From an uncultured Oscillibacter sp. (lineage in GTDB: Bacteria > Bacillota > Clostridia > Oscillospirales > Oscillospiraceae): DNA of 29,206 nucleotides. Shown in pieces: positions 6,422-13,564 of the stretch; the stretch's first letter is position 1; the number at the start of each line of letters is the position of its first letter. A program made the translations under genes and the position numbers. Below the pieces are notes generated by a model. The model was not told the DNA's origin. It saw only the letters and a program-made list of their open reading frames with translations, and ran no database searches. Where the stretch lies: NCBI GenBank assembly GCA_934574045.1, contig CAKTMK010000031.1:1-29206 (forward strand), read 5' to 3'.

Positions 6422-7150
6422 ATGGATCTGGATTGGAACATTCTACACTGGATACACGATACCACAGCCCGTCCGTTCCCGGACTTCCTGATGCCGAAGA
6501 TCACGGCTCTCGGCAACGGCGGCGCGGTCTGGCTGGCGGCGGCAGGCGGACTGGCCTGCACAAAGAAGTACCGCAAGCAGGGCGCTCTCCTGCTGGGCGG
6601 ACTAACGGCGGGCGTTTTGGTGGGAAACGTATTCCTGAAAAACGTCATTGCCCGCCCCCGGCCCTGCTGGCTGGATCAAAGCGTGCCGCTGCTGGTGAAG
6701 GTCCCCACGGACTACTCCTTCCCCTCCGGACACACGCTCTCCTCCGTCATCGGCGCGGTGATCCTGACCCGGACTGACCGCCGCTTCGGCTGGGCCGCCA
6801 TCCCGCTGGCCTCGCTCATTTCCTTTTCCCGGCTGTATCTCTATGTCCACTTCCCCAGCGACATTCTGGGCGCGGCGGTGCCGGGCGTCGCGATCGGCGA
6901 GCTGACGTTCCGCTGGGGAGGCCGTGCGCTGGAGAAGCGCGCAGCGCAAACGGAAGACGCCTGCCTGCCGCCAGCTCATTGGCCCACCTTTGATCCGGAG
7001 CAGAATCGGGCCGGACGGAAGCGGCGGAAAAACCGCCGAGCGAACAGCGGGAAAATGACAGATCGGAGCCGTTTCAACTCCGATCTGCCCTCTAACAGCC
7101 GGAAAACCGAATCTCTCACGGCGCACCACGGCGGAGCAAGCGATACATAG
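6422..7150 (+). CDS. PAP2-family membrane phosphatase
   Basis: A 242-residue integral membrane phosphatase of the PAP2 superfamily, acting on lipid pyrophosphates or phosphatidic-type substrates at the outer face. All three signatures are present: K73 with R80-P81 (KNVIARPRP), P101-SGH (FPSGHT) and S136-R137...H143...D147 (SRLYLYVHFPSD). Several hydrophobic helices surround them. The ribosome binding site AAAGGAG is about eight bases before ATG 6422. The catalytic module ends near residue 170; the last 70 residues are basic, low-complexity and poorly conserved in look, and include an inverted repeat (7059-7087). This tail may be read into former non-coding DNA. The stop codon lies inside the terminator at 7130. 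Confidence 0.9.
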   Translation: MDLDWNILHWIHDTTARPFPDFLMPKITALGNGGAVWLAAAGGLACTKKYRKQGALLLGGLTAGVLVGNVFLKNVIARPRPCWLDQSVPLLVKVPTDYSFPSGHTLSSVIGAVILTRTDRRFGWAAIPLASLISFSRLYLYVHFPSDILGAAVPGVAIGELTFRWGGRALEKRAAQTEDACLPPAHWPTFDPEQNRAGRKRRKNRRANSGKMTDRSRFNSDLPSNSRKTESLTAHHGGASDT

Positions 7151-7168
7151 CTTGCTCCGCCTTATTTT
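7130..7168 (+). terminator. Intrinsic terminator overlapping the PAP2 stop codon
   Basis: Arms GGCGGAGCAAGC (7130-7141) and complement (7150-7161) with an 8-base loop, followed by TTATTTTAT. The TAG stop (7148-7150) is inside the hairpin. Confidence 0.85.
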
Positions 7169-7374
7169 ATAAATCGGAGCGCACCCGCGTCGCTGCTCCT
7201 CGGTCAGGCAGACCCATGTTTGCTCTCAGCAGCTTTTGTTTGAGCAGGACATTCCAAATTCCCCGCGCGGAAGCGCCGGGAGCTGCCGCCGCGCTGCGCG
7301 AAAGGCCGCGGGCCGCTTCGGTGATTCAAAAATGATTTTTTATGCTTTTTCACGGTTTTTCTCCTGTACCCCTC

Positions 7375-7405
7375 TTGCTTCGTTCATGGGTGAACGGATT
7401 ATAAT
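7375..7405 (+). promoter_or_regulatory. Candidate promoter of the surface-protein gene with 19-bp spacer
   Basis: TTGCTT (7375-7380), 19-bp spacer, TATAAT (7400-7405). The spacer holds the dyad CGTTCA-TGGG-TGAACG (7381-7396). This resembles the two MerR-type promoters in the window, but no MerR gene adjoins it; a weak -35 with a chance dyad is also possible. Confidence 0.5.
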
Positions 7406-7459
7406 CCCATTATAGAGGCGTCTGCGCCGGCAGCAAGTCCGGCGGCAAACAGAGGATCT

Positions 7460-7502
7460 TGTGGTGCTGGCCAGCACCACAGCCTTCGGGTACCCGAAGG
7501 CT
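7460..7502. repeat. Two adjoining perfect palindromes in the 5' leader
   Basis: A 22-bp perfect palindrome (7460-7481, half TGTGGTGCTGG) shares its last base with a second 22-bp perfect palindrome (7481-7502, half AGCCTTCGGGT). Neither has an unpaired loop by design nor a T tract, so they look like operators, cruciform or RNA structures rather than terminators. They end 16 bp before the ribosome binding site of the gene at 7533. Confidence 0.8.
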
Positions 7503-7532
7503 GAACGAGCTTTGAAAAGGAGCAGAGGAACC

Positions 7533-9737
7533 ATGAAAATTTGGAAACGTCCGTTTTGCATAGCGCTGTGTCTGTGCCTGCTCTGCGGGCTGCTGCCCGT
7601 CGCGGCGCAGGCAGCTGATCCGCCGGCGGTGACGATCTCCACCGCCGGAACCGTCTATCAGTATGCCAAAAGCGGGACAAATCCCGACCAGCTGGCCTAC
7701 GGCACGGCGTCCGCCGACACGCCCATCGGCGCCGTGACCAACGCCGCGGCCGATAACGGCGGGACCGTGTTCACGGTCAGTACCGGCTGGGACCGGAATT
7801 TCAAGCTGCTTTATAAGGAGATCCCCGTCACGGTCAAGGTTCCTGCCAACACGGAATACACCGTCACGTTCAGCTACGCCTTCAGCGGGACCTTCCACCA
7901 GCCCTCTGGAAATACCACGGCGAAGTTCGCCGCGCAGGCCGTGTATCTGGGGGAAACCGGGGCTTCCAACAGCGTGACGTTCTTCACGGCGTCCAGCTCC
8001 GAGGTGAAGACCACACGGGGCGGAAGCACAGCCGCCAACGTGCATTCGGCAAGGATCGTCAACGGAAACGATTCGGTGGAAAAGCCCGGTTCTTCAAGCG
8101 GGAACGTTTTCACCGCCAGCTTCAAGAACACCTCCGGCGCGGCAAAGGACGTCACCCGCTACTTCGGCTGCTGGGCCGCCTGCGGCGACGGCAGCGAAAA
8201 CCCCAGCAGCATGACGCTGAGCTTCACGCTCACGCCGGTGACAGCCGCCTGCACCGTGACGCTGGACGCCAACGGCGGCTCGGTCAGTCCCGCCAGCAAA
8301 AGCGTGACCCTCGGCGGGAACTACGGCAGCCTGCCCACGCCCACCAGGGCGGGGTATACCTTTACCGGCTGGTACACGGCTAAAACGGGCGGCACGCGGG
8401 TGTATAACTACGGGAGCCTCGTCAGCGATGCCAACCACACCCTTTACGCCCACTGGAGCGAAAATCACACGCACGAGGCCGTGCCGGGTGGAGGGGATAA
8501 AACGTTTACAGCAAAAGACTCTGTACCAACATCAAACACTGTCACAGGGAACTACTATTTGACGCAGAATCAAACCATTTCCAGCAACAGTGAGCAAATT
8601 TGGACGTCAGGTAACTACTTGGCACTTTGTTTGAACGGTAAAACGATTGCCGTTCAAATTAAAGATGGAGCGATAAAAGGCACCCAGTATGGTCCCAAAA
8701 CAATCTATATTTGCGACTGTCAGGGCAGCGGAGAGATCGTCAGTGAGATTGCTGGCGGCTATGTCTTAGGGAAAACAAGAGGTTATGATCTTTACCTTTA
8801 TGGTGGAACATTCAAAGGGGCTATAATTCGAGACCAAGGTTATTATACCTTAGTGGTGGACGGTGCTGCCCTCTACGCCACCGACACGGCCATCAGTGCC
8901 GGTACATATGTCGAAGCGACCATTAAAAGCGGCATTGTATCCAGCAGCGGCAATCAGGCTATATATGCGAAGGCGGGGGCCGTCAACAGCAGCGGCGTCT
9001 TTGTACGCGGCGGCATGATCGAGAACACGGGAGAAGGCTGCGCGATCCGCGTCGGCGATGAGGAAACGGTCCACCTCTCCGGCAGCCCGATCATCACGGG
9101 CAAGAGCTGCGACATTCTTCTGGAAAAGAACGCCACTGTTACGGTGGACGGCAGCCTCACCGGCTTTTTTTCCGTCGGTCTGGACGGCCCGGCGACAGTC
9201 ACTGCCGGCACTCCGGTGACCATCGCCGTCGGGAAAGACGGCGGCGATCCCACCGGGCACTTTGTCCTGCCGGATACGGCGGAGTACGAAGACCTGTACC
9301 TTCAAAATGGGACAGATACGGACGGCAACAAGATCGTGCAGGTCTGCCGCCATACCCACTCCGGCGGCACGGCCACCTGCACGGCGAAGGCAGTCTGCGC
9401 GTCCTGCGGCAAGGAGTACGGCGATGAGCCGGCCGGACATGATATCGTCAAGCACGGCGGAAAGGCTTCAACGTGTACGGATACAGGTCACTGGGCTTAC
9501 GAAACCTGCTCCAAGTGCGATTACACGACCTATGAGGTGATCCCCGCCAACGGACACAATTACGGCAGTCTGATCGCGCAGGTCGACGCTGCCTGCACCG
9601 CGGCAGGCATGAAAGCATACTATCAATGCTCGGACTGCAAGGCGTATTTTGACGCGAATAAGAACCAGACGACAAAGGATGCGCTGGTAATTCCCGCCAG
9701 CGGCCACACCAACGGCGCGGCGGTCAGAGAGAAGTAA
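7533..9737 (+). CDS. N-terminal part of a giant secreted surface protein (signal peptide, InlB-type repeat, Cys/His repeats)
   Basis: A 734-residue product starting MKIWKRPFCIALCLCLLCGL, a signal peptide with probable cleavage after VAAQA. ATG 7533 has AAAGGAG and AGAGGA upstream; longer frames run into palindromes. Domains in order: an unassigned beta-rich region (about 30-235), one Listeria-Bacteroides (InlB B) repeat (about 240-308, CTVTLDANGG to LYAHW), a region rich in short Gly/Thr beta segments (about 320-600), then Cys/His-rich repeats of the type GH...ATCT..G...YETCSKC. It ends at TAA 9735-9737 in the middle of a Cys/His repeat, and the same frame continues with further repeats to 12644. 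The piece therefore has the export signal but not the SLH wall anchor and would be released. The segment from about 8490 to 8870 is clearly more AT-rich than its surroundings. Confidence 0.85.
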   Translation: MKIWKRPFCIALCLCLLCGLLPVAAQAADPPAVTISTAGTVYQYAKSGTNPDQLAYGTASADTPIGAVTNAAADNGGTVFTVSTGWDRNFKLLYKEIPVTVKVPANTEYTVTFSYAFSGTFHQPSGNTTAKFAAQAVYLGETGASNSVTFFTASSSEVKTTRGGSTAANVHSARIVNGNDSVEKPGSSSGNVFTASFKNTSGAAKDVTRYFGCWAACGDGSENPSSMTLSFTLTPVTAACTVTLDANGGSVSPASKSVTLGGNYGSLPTPTRAGYTFTGWYTAKTGGTRVYNYGSLVSDANHTLYAHWSENHTHEAVPGGGDKTFTAKDSVPTSNTVTGNYYLTQNQTISSNSEQIWTSGNYLALCLNGKTIAVQIKDGAIKGTQYGPKTIYICDCQGSGEIVSEIAGGYVLGKTRGYDLYLYGGTFKGAIIRDQGYYTLVVDGAALYATDTAISAGTYVEATIKSGIVSSSGNQAIYAKAGAVNSSGVFVRGGMIENTGEGCAIRVGDEETVHLSGSPIITGKSCDILLEKNATVTVDGSLTGFFSVGLDGPATVTAGTPVTIAVGKDGGDPTGHFVLPDTAEYEDLYLQNGTDTDGNKIVQVCRHTHSGGTATCTAKAVCASCGKEYGDEPAGHDIVKHGGKASTCTDTGHWAYETCSKCDYTTYEVIPANGHNYGSLIAQVDAACTAAGMKAYYQCSDCKAYFDANKNQTTKDALVIPASGHTNGAAVREK
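9735..9737 (+). other. In-frame TAA interrupting the surface-protein gene
   Basis: The TAA falls within a Cys/His repeat; codons after it read TPAACTESGSYEEVVYCMKC, a normal continuation of the repeat pattern, in the same frame and with no indel. A single change from GAA, AAA or CAA would create it. It is either a nonsense mutation, a sequencing or assembly error, or a read-through site. Confidence 0.85.
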
Positions 9738-9788
9738 ACGCCCGCGGCCTGCACGGAATCCGGCAGCTACGAGGAAGTTGTATACTGC

Positions 9789-12644
9789 ATGAAATGCAAT
9801 GCGGAAATAAACCGCACGGCAAAGACCACTGTCCCGCTGGGTCACGCCACCGTCCATCACGAAGCGCAGGCGGCGACCTGCACGGAAAAGGGCTGGGAGG
9901 CTTACGAGACCTGCTCCCGATGCAGCTACACGACCTATCAAGAGGACCCCGCCCTCGGTCACGACTGGGGCGAATGGAACACCACCATAGAAGCGACCGA
10001 GGACGCAGAGGGCGAACAAACGCGGACCTGCCGTCGCTGTAATTACAAGGAAACCGTCCCCATTCCCAAGCTCACCCATACGCACAGCATGGAGCACCAT
10101 CCCGCCGCCGCCCCCGATTGCGGCACGGGAACCAGCGGAAATATCGAATACTGGAGCTGCTCCGGCTGCAGCAAGGTTTTCCGCGACGAGGACGGCACGG
10201 ATGAGATCGATTTCGATCAAACGATCCTCTCTCCCGACCATGCCCCCGTGAGCGCGTGGAGTACGGATGAAAGCAGTCATTGGCACGTGTGCGGCAAGTG
10301 CAGTCAAGCGCTCTCCCCTGCCGCGCATGATTACGACGGCGCGGACGATCCCGACTGCAATACCTGCGGCTATACCCGGCACATCCACGCCCTGACTCCG
10401 GTACCCGCCGTTTCGGCAACATGCTCCTCCGCAGGCAATATCGAGCATTATCGCTGCGCGGACTGCGGCAAGCTGTTCCGCGACGGCGCAGGAACGCAGG
10501 AGCTTACCGCAGAGGAGGTCGCGATCGAGAAGCTCTCTCATACGCCGGAACCCATTCCCGCCGTCCCGGCCACCTGCGAGCAGGACGGCCTGACGGTGGG
10601 CAGCAAATGCTCCGTCTGTCAGGAAGTGATCATACCGCAGGCAACGGCCCCCGCGCTTGGCCACGACTGGCAGCCTGCGGCCTGCGAAACGCCCAAAACC
10701 TGCAAGCGTGATGGATGCGGCGCGACGGAGGGCGGCCCCCTCGGCCACGACTGGACGGCCGGCTGGATGTCCGATGCCGGCTTCCATTGGCACGAGTGCC
10801 TGCGCGAGAACTGCGGCGAAAAGAGCGGCCACGCCGCCCACATCCCCGGCCCGGCGGCCACCGAGACCGCACCGCAGACCTGCACGGAGTGCGGCTGCGT
10901 GATCGCTCCGGCGCTGGAGCACACCCACGTCTATGACCGGCAGAGCACGGACGCGCGGTACCTGAAAGCCGCCGCCGGCTGCACCACAAAAGCGGTCTAT
11001 TTCTGCTCCTGCGCCTGCGGCGAAGCGGGTACGGAGACCTTTGAAGCCGGCACTCCCCTCGGCCACGACTGGGGCCGCTACACCGTCACCACGCCCACCA
11101 CGGAGAGCAGCGAGGGCGTGGAAACGCAGGTCTGCACGAGAGACTCCTCCCACACGAGGACCCGCGCCATTCCCAAGCTGCCCGCCCGCACCTACGGCGT
11201 CAGCGGCAAGGTGCATGAGAGCGACAAAATCACCCCCGCCGCGAACGCGGACGTGAAGCTGGTGCTGGGCGACCGGCAGATCGCCGCGGCAAAAACCGAC
11301 AGTCAGGGGAACTACAGCTTTGCAAACGTCGCCCCCGGCATCTACAACCTCGTGGCGGAAAAGGACGGCGTGACCGTGACGGTCAAGGTGGAAGTTGCAA
11401 GCGCAAATGTCAAAGTCGATACGATCACCATGCCGCTGGGAAAGACCAGCTCCGTGATAGAGGTCAAGGCCGACGATCCGAAGGAAAACGTGGAAGCCGT
11501 GGTCGGAAACCTTGAGAAGGTGTTTGAGGAGGTCGGAGACGACAGGCCCTTTACCAAAACGGACGAGAACACGGTAGAGAACGGCGGCAGCGTGGAAATC
11601 AAGCTGACAGTGACCCAAACGGACACGGACGATACCTCCTCCAAGATCAAGGAGGCGCTTCCTGCGCGGGCCAGCGTCGGCCTGCGGCTGGAGCTGAAAG
11701 TCAGCAAAACGGTCACGCCCTATAACGGCGTCCCCGTAAGCACAACGATTGAAAATACCGATGTCCTTCTGGAGACCACCATCCGGCTCCCCGCCGCACT
11801 CCAGCGCAAGGGAAGCTATACCGTGTACCGTCTGCACGGAACGGAAGTCCACACCCTGACCGCCAAACCGAATGAAGTCGGCGAGTATATTGAGGTCAGC
11901 AGTGACAAAACGACCATCACCATCCACGCGCGGCTCTACTCCGAGTACGTGATCGCCTATCAGGAGAGCAGCGGCGGCGGAAGCGGGACCTATGTTCCAT
12001 CCACCCCGGTCAGCACCCCGGAGCAGCCGAAGAGCGATCCCGTCTGCCCCAAGGATGCGTCCTGCCCCCTCTCCCGCTTCTCCGACCTGACCCCCGCCGC
12101 GTGGTATCACGACGGCGTACACTCCTGCATTGAAAACGGCCTGATGCAGGGCCGCTCTGACGGGACTTTCCAGCCGAACGGCGCCGTCACCCGGGCGCAG
12201 CTCACGGCAGTGCTGTGGCGGCTGGAGGGCAGCCCCGCCGTCAGCGGCGGCGAGGTCTTCCGCGACGTCAGTTCGGACGCGTGGTGCGCCGGGGCCGTCC
12301 GCTGGGCGGCAAAGGAGGGCATTGTGCAGGGCTACCGCGACGGGCGCTTTGACCCGGGCGCGGCTGTGACCCGCCAGCAGACGGCGGCCATCCTGTACCG
12401 GTACGCCCTGTACAAGGGCATGGACGTGCGCGTGGGCGAGGACACGAATATCCTCAGCTTCACGGACGCGCTCACCGTCAGCGAATACGCTGTCCCCGCG
12501 ATGCAGTGGGCCTGCGGCTCCGGCGTGATGAACGGCAAGTCCCAGAACGGCGGCATGATCCTCGCCCCCAGAGATACCACCACCCGCGCCCAGATGGCGG
12601 CCATGATCGCGCGCTTTCAGAGCGCTTTCACCAAGGCGATTTGA
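9789..12644 (+). CDS. C-terminal part of the giant surface protein (Cys/His repeats, carboxypeptidase-regulatory-like domain, three SLH domains)
   Basis: Continuation in the same frame after the stop at 9735. The first ATG (9789) gives 951 residues but has only a poorly spaced GAGG and no signal peptide, so independent translation would give a cytoplasmic product; the intact gene would be 7533-12644. Contents: many Cys/His repeats (C..C pairs with LGHDW and IP.L.H motifs, to about 11180), a carboxypeptidase-regulatory-like beta domain (about 11190-11425, VSGKVHE...GNYSFANVAPGIY), an unassigned region, a Gly/Ser/Pro linker (SSGGGSGTYVPSTP), and three SLH domains (about 12075-12235, 12255-12420, 12462-12625) that bind secondary wall polymers. 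Each SLH has the usual Trp/Tyr helix and a TRAQ/TRQQ segment. The whole protein resembles clostridial adhesin-like cell-surface proteins; ligand unknown. Confidence 0.8.
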   Translation: MKCNAEINRTAKTTVPLGHATVHHEAQAATCTEKGWEAYETCSRCSYTTYQEDPALGHDWGEWNTTIEATEDAEGEQTRTCRRCNYKETVPIPKLTHTHSMEHHPAAAPDCGTGTSGNIEYWSCSGCSKVFRDEDGTDEIDFDQTILSPDHAPVSAWSTDESSHWHVCGKCSQALSPAAHDYDGADDPDCNTCGYTRHIHALTPVPAVSATCSSAGNIEHYRCADCGKLFRDGAGTQELTAEEVAIEKLSHTPEPIPAVPATCEQDGLTVGSKCSVCQEVIIPQATAPALGHDWQPAACETPKTCKRDGCGATEGGPLGHDWTAGWMSDAGFHWHECLRENCGEKSGHAAHIPGPAATETAPQTCTECGCVIAPALEHTHVYDRQSTDARYLKAAAGCTTKAVYFCSCACGEAGTETFEAGTPLGHDWGRYTVTTPTTESSEGVETQVCTRDSSHTRTRAIPKLPARTYGVSGKVHESDKITPAANADVKLVLGDRQIAAAKTDSQGNYSFANVAPGIYNLVAEKDGVTVTVKVEVASANVKVDTITMPLGKTSSVIEVKADDPKENVEAVVGNLEKVFEEVGDDRPFTKTDENTVENGGSVEIKLTVTQTDTDDTSSKIKEALPARASVGLRLELKVSKTVTPYNGVPVSTTIENTDVLLETTIRLPAALQRKGSYTVYRLHGTEVHTLTAKPNEVGEYIEVSSDKTTITIHARLYSEYVIAYQESSGGGSGTYVPSTPVSTPEQPKSDPVCPKDASCPLSRFSDLTPAAWYHDGVHSCIENGLMQGRSDGTFQPNGAVTRAQLTAVLWRLEGSPAVSGGEVFRDVSSDAWCAGAVRWAAKEGIVQGYRDGRFDPGAAVTRQQTAAILYRYALYKGMDVRVGEDTNILSFTDALTVSEYAVPAMQWACGSGVMNGKSQNGGMILAPRDTTTRAQMAAMIARFQSAFTKAI

Positions 12645-12748
12645 CCCGCGTCTGATCCGAGGCGGAAAAGTCGGCAGTCTCAGCCGGGGATGACGGAATT
12701 TTTCCTGAACAAACCGCCCTAAAACGGGCAGAACCTTCCCAGCGCGCC

Positions 12749-12786
12749 AAAGGCATCCGAAATCGTCTGATTTCGGATGCCTTTGT
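12749..12786. terminator. Bidirectional terminator, sibling of the one at 1677
   Basis: Perfect 16-bp arms (AAAGGCATCCGAAATC) around GTCT, then TTTGTTTTT. The inner 16 bases GAAATCGTCTGATTTC equal those at 1687-1702. It can end both the surface-protein gene and the minus-strand module C small gene. Confidence 0.9.
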
Positions 12787-12858
12787 TTTTCAAAAGCCGC
12801 GTTTCCTTGATTTTCCTTTTTTCAACCCGAGCGCCAGCCTCAACGGGAGCGGACGGCA

Positions 12859-13038
12859 TCAGTCCGGAAACAGTCCCGCATGGCCCGGCCCTCCCTCCCG
12901 GATGGTCTCCTCCTCGGCGCGAAGAAGCGCCGGCTGCAAGAGCTTGCGGGTATCCCACACGTTTCCGTGCTTCAGAAGGTCCATGGAGTCCGACGCCGCA
13001 GCAACCAAAATATGATAAGCCTTCTCAATATCTGGCAT
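12859..13038 (-). CDS. Module small protein, copy C (59 aa, conserved, unknown function)
   Basis: Just under 60 codons and closest to copy A: begins MPDIEKAYHILVAAASD, then LLKHGNVWDTRKLLQPAL and RAEEETIREGGPG. ATG 13038 has AAAGGGA about eight bases upstream. It is divergent from a ribbon-helix-helix gene rather than an XRE gene. Similarity to copy A continues past the stop codon as far as the shared terminator core, so A and C descend from a common larger segment. Helical, acidic, no membrane segment; function unknown. Confidence 0.8.
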   Translation of the reverse strand: MPDIEKAYHILVAAASDSMDLLKHGNVWDTRKLLQPALLRAEEETIREGGPGHAGLFPD

Positions 13039-13057
13039 GTTATTTTCCCTTTTTATG

Positions 13058-13140
13058 CGTCACAACTTCGTCATTTTTCCTTATCATTTTAATTTGACGC
13101 TACTATTTTGTCAATACTTCGTCATGGAGGTTGACAAAAT
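13058..13140. promoter_or_regulatory. Repeats in the module C control region
   Basis: The region between the divergent genes holds ACTTCGTCAT twice as direct repeats (13065-13074 and 13116-13125, 51 bp apart), TGCGTCA (13057-13062 region) facing TTGACGC (13094-13100), and a perfect 10-bp inverted repeat ATTTTGTCAA (13105-13114) and TTGACAAAAT (13131-13140). The common element is (T/C)GTCA or its complement. The last inverted repeat brackets the GGAGG (13126-13130) and start codon of the RHH gene, so it could act as an operator or as an RNA hairpin limiting translation. Confidence 0.65.
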
Positions 13141-13306
13141 GACTGACAATAAATCACGCTATACATTGCGAATTGACCCGGACTTATTGGAAAAGCTGGG
13201 GTATATTGCCGAATATGAGGGACGTACCAAGAACAAAGAGTTGGAGCGCCTTGTAAAGCTGCATATCGCAAAATTTGAGCAGGAACACGGGAAAATCGAA
13301 TTGTAA
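13139..13306 (+). CDS. Arc-like ribbon-helix-helix regulator of module C
   Basis: A 55-residue protein with the ribbon-helix-helix pattern: the beta strand SRYTLRIDPDLLEKL, then GYIAEYEGRTKNKELERLVK for the two helices. ATG 13139 follows GGAGG at 13126-13130 with eight bases between; the longer frame from 13037 would start at the divergent small gene and cross the operators, so I reject it. RHH proteins of this size are autorepressors, often antitoxins. Here it takes the place that XRE proteins hold in modules A, B and D. Confidence 0.85.
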   Translation: MTDNKSRYTLRIDPDLLEKLGYIAEYEGRTKNKELERLVKLHIAKFEQEHGKIEL

Positions 13307-13369
13307 CTGCCGCGGCAAGTGTTTGCGAACACGATCAACGGCGCATGCATTCCTGCTTTTTTGAAACAC

Positions 13370-13404
13370 AGCGGAGACATTCTTCATGAAAGAATGTCTC
13401 CGCT
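13370..13404. repeat. Hairpin with 15-bp arms
   Basis: AGCGGAGACATTCTT (13370-13384) and its complement (13390-13404) around CATGA. There is no T tract after it on either strand, but it lies after the RHH gene and may help end transcription. Confidence 0.5.
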
Positions 13405-13564
13405 TGTGATATTGCGCCAGCCGCAAAGCGCGGGTATCGTTTCGACGCAGATCGGCCGCAGATCCAGAGCGATAATGTTCGCTGGCAGGATACTGCCGAC
13501 CTGCGGCTCGATGTGGTTTTCAGGAACCCTTGGCTGGTTCTGGAGCCAGATCTCTCCCGGTTTT

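Larger units (their letters stand above)
7151..7532. other. Leader region of the giant surface-protein gene
   Basis: About 380 bp without a convincing gene. It holds a candidate promoter (7375-7405), an A/T-rich stretch (7325-7375), and two adjoining perfect palindromes (7460-7502) just before the surface-protein start. Frames crossing it encode the same short peptide in both directions because of the palindromes and are not genes. Confidence 0.6.

Noticed and set aside
9735..9737. Recoding of the in-frame stop as selenocysteine or pyrrolysine
   Set aside because: Those use TGA and TAG; this stop is TAA, and the position in the repeat does not call for a special residue.
9468..12122. 884-codon minus-strand frame opposite the surface protein
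   Set aside because: A GC-rich antisense shadow of the Cys/His-repeat gene; composition is Gly/Ala/Arg/Val with no domain, start signal or membrane pattern.
1677..13140. CRISPR array or insertion sequence as explanation for the repeated modules
   Set aside because: The repeats are coding and divergent, not short regularly spaced units, and no transposase, integrase or clear terminal inverted repeats are visible in the window.
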